Source of the DNA: Argopecten irradians | Lineage: Eukaryota; Mollusca; Bivalvia; Pectinida; Pectinidae | Direction: 5' to 3' | NCBI RefSeq assembly: GCF_041381155.1 | Contig: NC_091134.1 | Coordinates: 53,703,944 to 53,767,943 of the forward strand | Length of the DNA stretch: 64,000 nt | Shown: piece by piece, positions 1 to 13,800 of the stretch | How the letters are laid out: each line of letters begins with the position of its first letter | How positions within the stretch are numbered: the first letter of the stretch is position 1 | Translations under genes and position numbers: made by a program | Notes under the pieces: generated by a model | The model's database searches: none | Told to the model about the DNA's origin: nothing | What the model saw: only the letters and a program-made list of their open reading frames with translations

Positions 1-3000
1 CACCCACACCCTTATACTTGTTGTCGAACCTAATTACATGCACACACATACCTTGTCTAAGACTAATTCACACCACCACCCTATACTTGTCTAACCATTT
101 TCAATACACACCGCATTCTTGTCTAACTCAATTCTCAACACATCCCTATACTGTATCTAACCAAATTCACACCCCACCCTTAACTTTGTCTAACCATTCA
201 CAACCACACCCTTAAACCTTGTCTAACCAATTCCCACCACACTCCTATTACCTTGTTGTTGTAACCAATTCACACCACAACCTTATACCTTGTCTTAACC
301 TAATTCACATGGTCACACCCTTATACCTTGTTTTAACCAATTCAACACCTAAACCCTTACCCCTTGGTGGGGTTTCTAACCAATTCACACCAACACTTTA
401 TAGCCTAGTCTATCTAATGTCACACCACACCCTTTTACCTTGTCTAACCAAATTTCATGCCACACCCATATACCTTAGTCTAACTAATTCACACCACACC
501 ATATACCTTGTTGTCCTAACCAAGTTTCACACCCACAACCATATACATGGATCTGAACCTATTCCACACCACACCCTATACCTTTGTCTAACAATTCACC
601 GCACACCTATACCTTGTTGTCAAAACCAATATCACACCCACACCTAACTTTGTCATAACCATTTCACACCACCCCCTATATGCCTTTGTCTAACGCATTC
701 ACACACAACCCTATAGCCTGTGAATCTAACCAATTCACACCACACCCTATGTACCATAGTCCTAAACGCAATTCACACCAACACCGATACCTTTGTCCTG
801 AAACTAACTCACACAACAACCTATACCTTGTCTGAATACAATTATTTTTGCCAACCTATACCTTTGTGCTGAACAAATTTCACACTACAGCCTATACCTT
901 GTCTAACTTAATTCACACACACCAGATTATACCTTGTCTAACTAATTCACACCACACACTATACCATTGTCTAACTCAATTCAACACCACGACCCAATAA
1001 CTTGTTCTAACCAATTCCACGCACCCACCCTTTACCTAGTCATAAACAATTCACACTCTACAACCCTATACTAGGACTAACCTCAATTCACGCAACACCC
1101 TATACCTTATTGATCTAACCATTTACCACACCACACCCCTATACCTTGTCTACCAAATTCACCACAACAACCCTATACCTTGTCTAACCAATTCACGCTA
1201 ACACCTGTTTCCTTGTTGTCTAACACAATTCACACCCACACCTGTATACCATGTCTATCCAATTCACACCACACCTCTTTACCTTGCTTGTCTAACCAAT
1301 GTACATCCACACCCCTATACCTGCTTCTAACCAATTCACACCTACATCCTTTAACCTTGTCTTAACCAATTCACACCACTCCCTATACCTTGTTGTCAAA
1401 CCAGTCACATCACAGCCCTAAATCTTGTTCTAACCAATTCACCACCACACCCTAATAGCCTTGTCAACCAATTCATGTCACATCCCTTTACCTTGTCTAA
1501 CTAATTCACACCACACCGCTATTCCTTGGTCCTATCCAATTCACACCAACTACCTGAGTAACCTATGACTAACCACATTCTACAACAACACCACTTTACC
1601 TTATCTCACCTATTACGACACCACACCCTTATACGCTTGTTGTCTAACCAATTCAAACCACACACTTATACCCTTGTCTAACAAATTAACAACACACCCT
1701 ATACCTTATCTAACCAATTCAAACCACAACCCATACACTTGTTTCTACCAAATCATGTCAAAACCCTTATAACATTGTCTAACATAATTCACAACCACAC
1801 CCTATACCATTGTCTAACCAATTTCACACCACCACCTTATAACCTTGTCGTAACTAATTCAACACCCAACAACCTAAACCTTGTTGTCTAACCAAATTCA
1901 TGCCACTCCCTTTACCTAGTCTAACCAATGTCACACCACACCGCTATACCTTGTCGAACCTATTCAACATCACCACCCATATACCTTGTTCTAACCAATT
2001 CACACACCACACCCTATACCTTGTAGAGTCTTACAAATTCACACCACTCCTAGACTTGTAGTCTAACAAGTTCCACACCACACCCAATACCTAGTCTAAC
2101 CAATTCACACCACACCCCGTATACCTTATTCTAACCCATTCACACCACACCGTTATACCTTGTCCTAACCAAATTCCACACAACAACCCTATACCTTTTG
2201 TCAAACTAATTCCACCCACCCTATCCTTGTCTAACTATTCACTCCACTCCTATACCTGTCCTAACCAAGTTATGCCACACCCTATACACTTGTCTAAACC
2301 AATTCACACTACTGCCTATACCTGTGTCTAACCTAATTCACACCACACCTGTATACCCTTGTTCTAACTTAATTCACACCACACACCTATACCTTGGTTC
2401 TTACCCAATACACACGCACACCCATTATACCGCTGTTCTAAACCTATTCACGCACCAAACCCCTTTAACCTTGTCTAACAAATTCACTCCTCACCCAATA
2501 TTCCTTGTCTAACTAATTCACGGCAACACCCCAATTCCTTGTTGTCTATACAAAATCCACACCACACCCTGTACCTTGGATCTATCAAATTCACACCCTC
2601 ACCCTATTCCTTGTCCAATCTAACTTCACGAAACAAACATTATACCTTGTTGTCTAACTAATTCACACACCACCTTATACCCTGTCTAACTAATTCTCAC
2701 CACACCCTATACATTGTTTATACCAATTCACTCCGCTACCCAAAAACCTTGTCTAACAAATTTCACTCCTCCACCTTTTCACATATTTACTATCTATATT
2801 CACGCCAACACCCTATACCTGGTTGCTAACCCAATTCACACCACCCGCTTACTACCTTGTCTAATAATTCACACCTCACTCCTATTACCTTGTTGTCCTA
2901 ACCAATTCACATCACACCCTATATCTTGTTGTCTAACCAATTCACACCACCACCGTTATACCTTGTCCTAACAAATTCACAACAACACCCTATACCTCAT

Positions 3001-4200
3001 GTTTCTAACAAAATTCACACCCACAACTCTATACCTTGTGATGCTAACCTATTCACGCAAAACCTTATACCCTTGTTGTCTAACTAATTCAAACCCACAC
3101 CCAATACCTTTGTCCTATACTAAACAGTTCACACCAAACCTTATACCTTGTTTAAACTAATTCACACCACACCCTATACCTTGTGCTCTAACCAATTTCA
3201 CATCACACCCTATATCATGTGTCCTAACGAATTCACACCACACCCTATACCTTGTCTAACAAATTCACACCACACCTTTATACCTTGTCTAAACTAATTC
3301 AACCACCACACCCCTATACCTTGTAGTCTAACTAATTCACATCAAACCTTATACCTTGTTCTAAACTAATTCACACCCACATCCCTTAGACCTTGTTTAA
3401 CACAATTCACATTCACTCCAAGTATTACCTTGTCTAACCAATTCCACACGACAGCCTATAACCTCACCTTATACCTTGTTGTCTAACTAATACACACCAC
3501 ACCCTTTATACGTGTCTAACCCAAATTCACACCACCACCCTATACCTTGTCTATCCAATCACAGGCACACCTTATACCTTATCTAACTAATCCCCCACAC
3601 CAACCCGTTTATTCCTGTAGTCTAACCACATCACATCACACCCTATACCTTGTCTAACCAATTCCACACCACACCCTGATAACGCTCTGTCCCCTAACCA
3701 ATTCTCTCACACACCCTATACCTTGTCCTAAACTAATTCACACCACACCCTTAATACCTTTTTGTCTAACCAATTCACACCCACACCCAAATCCCTTGTC
3801 TAACCAATGCACAACTCCACCAAATACCTTGTCTAACCAATTCAACAGCACTACCCTAGTGACCTTAACTAAACCAATTCCACACCCACACGTTAATCCG
3901 TGTATAACCAATTAACACCAAAACCTATTCCTTGTCTAACTTATTCACCCAACACCCTGATACCTTTGGTCTAACCAATTTATGCCACACCACTATACCG
4001 GTCTAACAAATTCACACTACAGCTCTATAAACCTTGTCTAACTAATTCCACCTCACTTATACCTTGTCTAACTTAATTCACACCAGCCACCCTTACCTTG
4101 TCTAACTAATTCACATATACCTTGTCTAACCAATTATCACACCTATATCTTGTCTAACCAATTCACACCACATCCTATACCTTGTCTAACACATTTCACA
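1..4200. repeat. Degenerate ~32-bp satellite array
   Basis: The whole stretch is head-to-tail copies of a unit of about 32 bp whose core reads CCCTATACCTTGTCTAACCA followed by ATTCACACCACA. Some units carry an extra GTT (TTGTTGTCTAAC). Unit length varies almost at random through single-base insertions and deletions, far more than in the 44-bp array downstream, which suggests poor consensus quality as well as divergence. ORFs read across it only reflect the repeat. No gene is visible. Confidence 0.9.
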
Positions 4201-5570
4201 CACCAACCCTATACCTTGGTATATCACAATTCGCAAAGGTACATACCTTGTTGATCTAACCAATTCACACCACACCTTATACCTTGTAATAATTCACATT
4301 CTAAAGGTACATATTGTAGATTCAATATACCTTGTATAATCACATTCTAAAGGTACCTTATATTGTAGATCACATATACCTTGTATAACCAATTCACACC
4401 ACATAGGTACCATGTCTAACTAATTACCACACCCTATACTTATTGTACAATTCACATCACACCCTATACCTGGTCTATCAATTCACCAAACATTGTCTAC
4501 CAATTCACATCAATATACCTTGTCTAACAATTCTAAACCCTATACCTTGTTGTAGATTCAATATACCTGGTATATCACCATTCACAAGGTACATATTGTA
4601 ACCAATCAATACACCTATACCTTATCTAACAATTCTAAAGGTATATACCTTGTAGATTCAATATATACCTGTCTAACAATTCACACCACACCCTATACCT
4701 TGTCTAACCAGGTCACACCACACCCTTACCTTGTCTAACCAATCACACCACACCCTATACCTTGTTGTCTAACCAATTCTAACACCACACTATACCTTGT
4801 AGACACAATTCACACCACATATACCTTGTAACAATTCACATCACACCCTATACCTTGTCTAACCAAAGGTACATACCTTGTAGATCAATATATACCTGGT
4901 ATATCACATTCTAAAGGTACATATTGTAGATCAATATACCTTGTCTATTATCACACTTTCTAAAGGTACATACCTTGTGTAGATCAATATACCTGGTATA
5001 TCACATTCTAAAGGTCTAACATATTGTAGATCAATATACCTTGTATATCACATTCTAAAGGTACATATTGTAGAGATCAATATACCTGGTATATCACAAT
5101 TCTAAAGGTACCTTGTGTAGATCAATATACCTTGTATAACATTCTAAAGTACATATTGTAGATCAAAGATAATTCACATTCTAAGTACACCCTATACCTT
5201 GTTGTCTAAAGATCATATACACCTGTATATCACATTCTAAAGGTACATATTGTAGATCAATATACCTGGTATATCACATTCTAAAGGTACATATTGTAGA
5301 TCAATATACCTGGTATATCACATTCTAAAGGTACATAGTGTAGATCAATATACCTGGTATATCACATTCTAAAGGTACATATTGTAGATCAATATACCTG
5401 GTATATCACATTCTAAAGGTACATATTGTAGATCAATATACCTGGTATATCACATTCTAAAGGTACATATTGTAGATCAATATACCTGGTATATCACATT
5501 CTAAAGGTACATATTGTAGATCAATATACCTGGTATATCACATTCTAAAGGTACATATTGTAGATCAATC
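4200..5570. repeat. Transition zone into the 44-bp satellite
   Basis: Units of the 32-bp satellite (TATACCTTGTCTAACCA) become interspersed with and then replaced by units containing CACATTCTAAAGGTACAT and TGTAGATCAATATACC. From about 5220 the array is regular 44-bp units with the CATATTGTAG variant. Mixed units carry half of each type, such as TATACCTTGTATATCACATT. The array stops abruptly at about 5570. Confidence 0.85.
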
Positions 5571-7668
5571 ACACCACACCCTATACCAGTCTTCACCCTT
5601 ACCTTAACTTTTATCCATTCCCCACTCCTGGCCTAATCTGTAAACATTCATCCACCCCACCCCTCCATTGCACCCCAACTCTCTGTTAATCCTTCAATTC
5701 CCACCTTTTCATTCCTCTCAAACCCTGGTATATTAAATCATACCCCCTCCCTTATTTACCCCCACCCCCTGTCTCAAGCATAACTCCTCCCTATAACCCT
5801 TACCGGTATCACCACGTGTCCCCTCTCCCTTTCACTGATCTAACTACTGAAACCCTATCCTTTCACCTGTCTAACCCTGACCCTCCCCCCAGTCACCCCC
5901 TTCCCTGTCAAACAACTCCTATCACCCCAACACTACCTCTCGAACAACTGATCCCAGATCTGATGAAAACAGATAAAGCCTTTTCCGAGTCAGCTTCTGC
6001 TGTGATCAGATCTGAACCTGTCATCATCCCCAACATGATAAGTTGATTATTGTGTTGGTGGTGTTGTGACAGTTATTGCACCAGGGGGACTTGAGCCATC
6101 ATTATCACCCTTAGTTAACCTTGTTTTATTGTCTGCCTGCCTACTCCATTGTTTTCTAGCCTCCTGAGATTATCCTGATTTGTGTAAATCTTTTCACTTT
6201 TTCTTGCCTTCCCCTTTATATGTAGCAGACAGTACACTAACGCTCATTTTCAACCACCACCTCCCTCCCTTCTCATAACAACATAAACTTATGCCTTCTG
6301 TCTGTTACATGTCAAATGTCATTTTCACCATTTCCCTCCGCCTTCCACAACAACACAAACTTATGGAGAAGCATACGCCATTTATTTCTGTCAACTTTTC
6401 AACTGCATCTGACCGGATACTTGTACTATTCACAGTTTTGTGTTTAACATTAAATTTGCTGTTCAACTTTTCAACTGCAGTAAGAGGTCATTAATGCACA
6501 GTCAATGTGTTTGAAGATCAGATTAGACTTTCACTGCCGGTCATCATATCAACTGGCCAGCTGAACCCTTGATTGGCTAGTCAAACACCCCTCATAATGA
6601 CCCATCAACACATAAAACTCCTTAAGGGCTTAACAGTTATAAAATGGTTCAGATATTTAATGTCCCTGTTAAACTGTAGAGAGATAATAGAAGCAATAAA
6701 GGTTCAGAAAAGAAGAAAGGAAAGGAAACAGAAAATTTTAAATATCTGACTTATATGGCTTGCAGATGGAAGCACCGATGATTCCTATAGTTACATTACT
6801 GCTGTTTATTCTCAAACCTGAAATACATCATCAATCAGTGATCAGACATCAAACCATAAATGGTGATTGACCGAATAATAATACCCCACTATGTATTTTG
6901 TGTCTAAAAGTATGTTATGAATATGTTAAAGTTTACAATCTTCTACTGTAGAGACAGATATTATCTGTGGGATATTTCTGGCTATACCGGCTTCTGGAAA
7001 GTATGAGAAGTTTATTGTTACTCGGGAGTAAAGAAAGTTTATTGTGTGTGTATTATCATTTTATTGCAAATTCCATAAAAATTGACCATTGACCAAAATT
7101 TAAATGTTTTTTAAAGAACTTTGATTTCTATATAGGTGTAAATAGGAAATATAAAAAAAAAAAAAAAAAAAAATGCTAATTTATTTTCATCGCCTTAACT
7201 AAAAAGAGTGTTGGCCAGAAAAGTTTTTTTATGCTGAAATAGATCTAAAATTTGACAAAATCTCAAAACCCATATATATTGAAATTAGATAGAGTGAGAT
7301 ATGTATTATCCGTATTTATTGAAGTTCAATAACTTTGAGATAATGAGTTTAAGATTATGTTCTGATCGTGGGCAAAGAGTAAAATGGTACTTGTTCAAAT
7401 TTGAGTGAATTTTGCCAGATTATGAAGTATGGATACATGTCTAATCTGGAATAGTGTATATCTCTCTGCTGAGGAAAACTTTTCTTATCACAATTGGTTG
7501 AGTGTCAAGTTGGTCCAAGGTTCGATCTTTAGTAGGAAGCAGTGACTGATTCAAAAATTATATAAAATGCTGCACTCATTTTTACACATGTCCATATACC
7601 TCCATTAGATCACAAAATTTACATTTGTATTTTAGGTTAGCGTCATATTTCCCCTTGATCTGTTATAG
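5571..7668. other. Unique sequence upstream of the first visible AMBRA1 exon
   Basis: Pyrimidine-rich, C-rich sequence (5571-5960) is followed by AT-rich DNA with an A-run at 7151-7173. No exon with recognisable homology was found, and the first AMBRA1 exon(s) encoding the true N-terminus are not here in readable form. A short + ORF at 5816-6046 shows no domain or splice context and is not called. It is probably an intron of AMBRA1. Confidence 0.5.
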
Positions 7669-7862
7669 GACTAAGGGGTAGCCTCCACTCACAGGTGGAC
7701 CATACAGTAAGAGTCACTGAGCTGTACACTGGTAAGATGTACCCACATCCTAAACTGGCACTCCTCGCACCACCATGGTGCCTCGCCTTCCATCCATCAT
7801 CCAATCAGATCCTGGCATCTGGCTGTTTGGCAGGGGTTCAAGTCCGTATATGGGATCTTCAG
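7669..7862 (+). CDS. AMBRA1: AMBRA1 exon: first WD40 repeat (indel-damaged)
   Basis: The acceptor TTATAG precedes 7669 and the donor CAG|GTATGTC follows 7862. Readable pieces are VASTH, then [14 protein letters not shown], then [18 protein letters not shown] and VRIWDLQ, which are the expected order for the AMBRA1 WD40 start. The pieces sit in different frames. There appears to be an extra AG before GTGGAC, extra A residues near 7737 and 7753, and a small change near 7831. Restoring the frame is not possible by eye with certainty. Base errors are more likely than a pseudogene, because downstream exons are intact. Confidence 0.8.
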
Positions 7863-10800
7863 GTATGTCAAAGAAAGTGAACTTATTTAAAAAAAAAAAA
7901 AAAGTGGTGAAGACAAAATCATTAAATGTGGTTGAGCATCTTATTTAAATTAGATACCTGTTAGTACATCAGTTCTGTAAATAGGATCTACAGGTTTAGG
8001 TCAATGAAAAGAAATTTTAAAAAAAAAAAAAAAGGTGAAAGACAAAAATAAAATATTTGAGATTCTTATGTAATTAGATCATCAGTCCTGTAATATAAAC
8101 CCCTGGTATATGTTATATATCAAGGGGTGCGACAAAATACTTTTCAGACTTCAGGGTGGATATGTTGGTAGTTGGTCAAGTCTTTAATTAGAGGTGTGTA
8201 GCGTTGTAAGGACAGTCTTGTGATTGCGTCTATGGACCTTTCACCCTATCGACCATGTCGGCTGGTGTTTGCCCGTTGAGGTAACAAAATCTATTTCTGG
8301 GACTGGAACCAAGCCGAGCCGTTTGCCCTGTTTGTCAGATCACTTTCATGAGTATGAGAAGAATCAGGTTATACCTGGTAGCATATTGACCTTGTTATCA
8401 CATTCTAAAGGTACAGTATTGTAGATCAATATACCTGGTATATCACATTTCTAAAGGTACATAGTGTAGATCAATATACCTGGTATATCACATTCTAAAG
8501 GTACATAGTGTAGATCAATATCTGGTATATACCTAAAGGTTATATCACTGGTATATCACCATTCTAAAGGTACATAGTGTAGATCAATATACCTGGTATA
8601 TATCACATTCTAAAGTACATAGTGTAGATCATTATACCTGTATAGATCTAAATGGGTTACATATTGTTGATCAATTATACCTGGTATATCACATTCTAAA
8701 GGTACATAGTGTAGATCAATATACATATATGGTAACTGGTATATCACATTCTAAAGGTACATATAGTGTAGATCAATATACTGGTATATATCACATTCTA
8801 AAGGTACATATTGTAGATCAATATACCTGGTATATCACATTCTAAAGGTACATAGTGTAGATCAATATACCTGGTATATCACATTCTAAAGGTACATATG
8901 TAGATCAATATACCTGGTATATCACATTCTAAAGGTACATAGTGTAGATCAATATACCTGGTATATCACATTCTAAAGGTACATATTGTAGATCAATATA
9001 TATATATCACATTCTAAAGGTACATAGTGTAGATCAATATACCTGGTATATCACATTCTAAAGGTACATAGTGTAGATCAATATACCTGGTATATCACAT
9101 TCTAAAGGTACATAGTGTAGATCAATATACCTGGTATATCACATTCTAAAGGTACATAGTGTAGATCAATATACCTGGTATATCACATTCTAAAGGTACA
9201 TAGTGTAGATCAATATACCTTATATATCACATTCTAAAGGTACATATTGTAGATCAATATACCTGGTATATCACATTCTAAAGGTACATAGTGTAGATCA
9301 ATATACCTGGTATATCACATTCTAAAGGTACATATTGTAGATCAATATACCTGGTATATCACATTCTAAAGGTACATAGTGTAGATCAATATACCTGGTA
9401 TATCACATTCTAAAGGTACATAGTGTAGATCAATACTACCTGGTATATCACATTCTAAAGGTACATAGTGTAGATCAATTACCTGGTATATAAGGTACCT
9501 GGTATATATCACATTCTAAAGGTACAGTATTGTAGAATCAATATACCTGGTATATCACATTCTAAAGGTACATAGTGTAGATCAATATACCTGGTATATA
9601 TCACATTCTAAAGGTACATAGTGTAGATCAATATACCTGGTATATCACATTCTAAAGGTACATATTGTAGATCAATATACCTGGTATATCACATTCTAAA
9701 GGTACATATTGTAGATCAATATACCTGGTATATCACATTCTAAAGGTACATAGTGTAGATCAATATACCTGGTATATCACATTCTAAAGGTACATAGTGT
9801 AGATCAATATACCTGGTATATCACATTCTAAAGGTACATATTGTAGATCAATATACCTGGTATATCACATTCTAAAGGTACATAGTGTAGATCAATATAC
9901 CTGGTATATCACATTCTAAAGGTACATATTGTAGATCAATATAACTGGTATAATCACATTCTAAAGGTACATATTGTAGATCAATATACCTGGTATATCA
10001 CATTCTAAAGGTACATATTGTAGATCAATTACCTGGTATATCACATTCTAAAGGTACATAGTGTAGATCAATATACCTGGTATATCACATTCTAAAGGTA
10101 CATATTGTAGATCAATATACCTGGTATATCACATTCTAAAGGTACATATTGTAGATCAATATACCTGGTATATCACATTCTAAAGGTACATAGTGTAGAT
10201 CAATATACCTGGTATATCACATTCTAAAGGTACATAGTGTAGATCAATATACCTGGTATAATCACATTCTAAAGGTACATAGTGTAGATCAATATACCTT
10301 ATATATCACATTCTAAAGGTACATATTGTAGATCAATATACCTGGTATATCACATTCTAAAGGTACATATTGTAGATCAATATACCTGGTATATATCACA
10401 TTCTAAAGGTACATAGTGTAGATCAATATACCTGGTATATCACATTCTAAAGGTACATAGTGTAGATCAATATACCTGGTATATCACATTCTAAAGGTAC
10501 ATATTGTAGATCAATATACCTGGTATATCACATTCTAAAGGTACATATTGTAGATCAATATACCTGTATATCACATTCTAAAGGTACATATTGTAGATCA
10601 ATATACCTGGTATATCACATTCTAAAGGTACATAGTTGTAGATCAATATACCTGGTATATCACATTCTAAAGGTACATATTGTAGATCAATATACCTGGT
10701 ATAATCACATTCTAAAAGGTACATATTGTAGATCAATATACCTGGTATATCACATTCTAAAGGTACATAGTGTAGATCAATATACCTGGTATATCACATT

Positions 10801-13800
10801 CTAAAGGTACATAGTGTAGATCAATATACCTGGTATATCACATTCTAAAAGGTACATATTGTAGATCAATATACCTGGTATATCACATTCTAAAGGTACA
10901 TATTGTAGATCAATATACCTGGTATATCACATTCTAAAGGTACATAGTGTAGATCAATATACCTGGTATATCACATTCTAAAGGTACATAGTGTAGATCA
11001 ATATACCTGGTATATCACATTCTAAAGGTACATAGTGTAGATCAATATACCTGGTATATCACATTCTAAAGGTACATAGTGTAGATCAATATACCTGGTA
11101 TATCACATTCTAAAGGTACATATTGTAGATCAATATACCTGGTATATCACATTCTAAAGGTACATATTGTAGATCAATATACCTGGTATATCACATTCTA
11201 AAGGTACATATTGTAGATCAATATACCTGGTATATCACATTCTAAAGGTACATAGTGTAGATCAATATACCTGGTATATCACATTCTAAAGGTACATATT
11301 GTAGATCAATATACCTGGTATATCACATTCTAAAGGTACATATTGTAGAAAAATATACCTGGATATATCACATTCTAAAGGTACATAGTGTAGATCAATA
11401 TACCTGGTATATCATCACATTCTAAAGGTACATATTGTAGATCAATATACCTGGTATATCACATTCTAAAGGTACATATTGTAGATCAATATACCTGGTA
11501 TATCACATTCTAAAGGTACATAGTGTAGATCAATATACCTGGTATATCACATTCTAAAGGTACATATTGTAGATCAATATACCTGGTATATCACATTCTA
11601 AAGGTACATAGTGTAGATCAATATACCTGGTATATCACATTCTAAAGGTACATAGTGTAGATCAATATACCTGGTATATCACATTCTAAAGGTACATATT
11701 GTAGATCAATATACCTGGTATATCACATTCTAAAGGTACATATTGTAGATCAATATACCTGGTATATCACATTCTAAAGGTACATAGTGTAGATCAATAT
11801 ACCTGGTATATCACATTCTAAAGGTACATAGTGTAGATCAATATACCTGGTATATCACATTCTAAAGGTACATAGTGTTGTATATCTGGTATATATACCA
11901 TTCTAAAGGTACATATGTAGATCAATATACTGGTATATCACATTCTAAAGGTACATATTGTAGATCAATATACCTGGTATATCACATTCTAAAGGTACAA
12001 TAGTGTAGATCAATATACCTGGTATATCACATTCTAAAGGTACATATTGTAGAAATATACCTGGTAAACATTAATCAATCAATATACCTGGTATATCACA
12101 TTCTAAAGGTACATATTGTAAAATATACCTGGTATATCACATTCTAAAGGTACATATTGTAGATCAATATACCTGGTATATCACATTCTAAAGGTACATA
12201 TTGTAGATCAATATACCTGGTATATCACATTCTAAAGGTACATAGTGTAGATCAATTTACCTGGTATATCACATTCTAAAGGTACATAGTGTAGATCAAT
12301 ATGACTTTCACTTACATTAAACAAGATGCTTGTTTTAGCTCTTCGATTTTCTCCTTCACAAAATATCCTGTAATGTTCTTGAAGGATTATTGAATTGGTG
12401 ATACAGCAAAAATTGGGGCTTATCTGTAAATAAGACAGTTTGTTACAGAAGAGTATGTTGTCACAGAGACAGTAAATGAAAGTCTGACGTATGTATATTA
12501 GATGAAAACTGTTTGTGATCATTGAAATTTCCATGGTTACACATATATTTTACAGACTGGTGCGGTTTGACTCGGTGGGCCATTACCTTTATACAGGTAT
12601 AGCTAACAACACTATGGTACAGCAGGCTAACTCCAGGATCTCCTTCATTAAGTAAGTTCTAAACATCTCAAGTGCTTAAAAGTAAGAGTATTTTATACAG
12701 TTTGTAGGATAGGATTCTCACTATCAATTGTAAACAGGCTGATGATTTGTGTGGTGAAATTTATGAATTGGTTTAATAGTTTAAAAGGACAAACTCTTAA
12801 AGAAAGGCTCAGTGGTTGCTCCAAGGTCTTCTAAGAAAAAAAGTAAAATTCAGAAAGTTTTCTTCTTAATTTTAGTACATGTATATTTTTTTTAAACGCA
12901 CTCACTACATAATGTCTGTAAAATCAAAGAAATTGCAAATTGATAAATGTTTCTAAGGACATGAAGTACTGCCTAGACTCTAAGACTTTTATTCATGTAT
13001 GGTGTAATGTTATATTTCAGTGGTAGGAACAACCCAGTGGTGGCACGGCCCCAGAGGACCCAGAGACTTCGCAATGTTTACAACAATCTAGTGGAGTGTT
13101 TCCAAGCCTACAGGAGGGACAGAGTCATGAATGAAGGCTCGGCCGCTCAGGGTTCTTACTCAGGTAATCTGGGCATCATAGTTTGTAGTTATCATTAGAT
13201 AAAAACGGCACATATACAAAGAGCCTCAGCAGATTTTCAGCTCCCCGGGGGTGAATCACCTGAACGCTATTTCTATACAGGGAACATTTGTCTTATCAGT
13301 AATTTTATCAAAGTTAATCTTTAGCAACTTAAAGATTTTGCTTTTTTAAAACCTTCTAAATTGTAATCTTAGGTTTTTTGGTGTTGTATAAAGATTTGAC
13401 TACATTCAGCATCTTTTGATATTATTGAATAGTGTTGCGTTTATTTAATACTATCTATGGTATCCTTGAAAATAATCATATGATTGCATAATTACGGTTT
13501 TCATGAAGACTAGGAAGAATATATATTGTTGTTTTTTATCCGTAAATACAGAGTATGCTGATGCTCAGGAAAGCAGTGCTTCTAGAGATAGGACACGGTC
13601 ACCTATACATGAGGAGGGCCTAAACTACGCTAGACAGTATGCTGCTCATGTCACCGAGACAACCATGCTGCCGGCTGGACCGGAGCAGGAGGAAAATCCA
13701 CCATCAACACATACCAATGTTCCTTCGTTTATGGCTCTTCGACGATGTGTCTGGAGTCCTCCCCCTAGAGGGGCATCTCAGGCTGATGAAGTTGGAGACA

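Noticed and set aside
1..3000. ORFs of 60-142 codons with Thr/His/Pro-rich repeats
   Set aside because: They only translate the 32-bp satellite. Frames break at every indel, and there is no domain or splice context.
5816..6046. First AMBRA1 exon or an independent gene
   Set aside because: The 76-codon frame is low-complexity Pro/Thr/Ser, shows no AMBRA1 N-terminal residues and has no convincing donor.
4880..12302. Regular 44-bp direct repeats as a CRISPR array
   Set aside because: Units are contiguous with no unique spacers, and the DNA is clearly animal.
12232..12534. 100-codon - strand ORF
   Set aside because: It starts in intron DNA and ends in the satellite, with no homology. It is antisense to an AMBRA1 intron.
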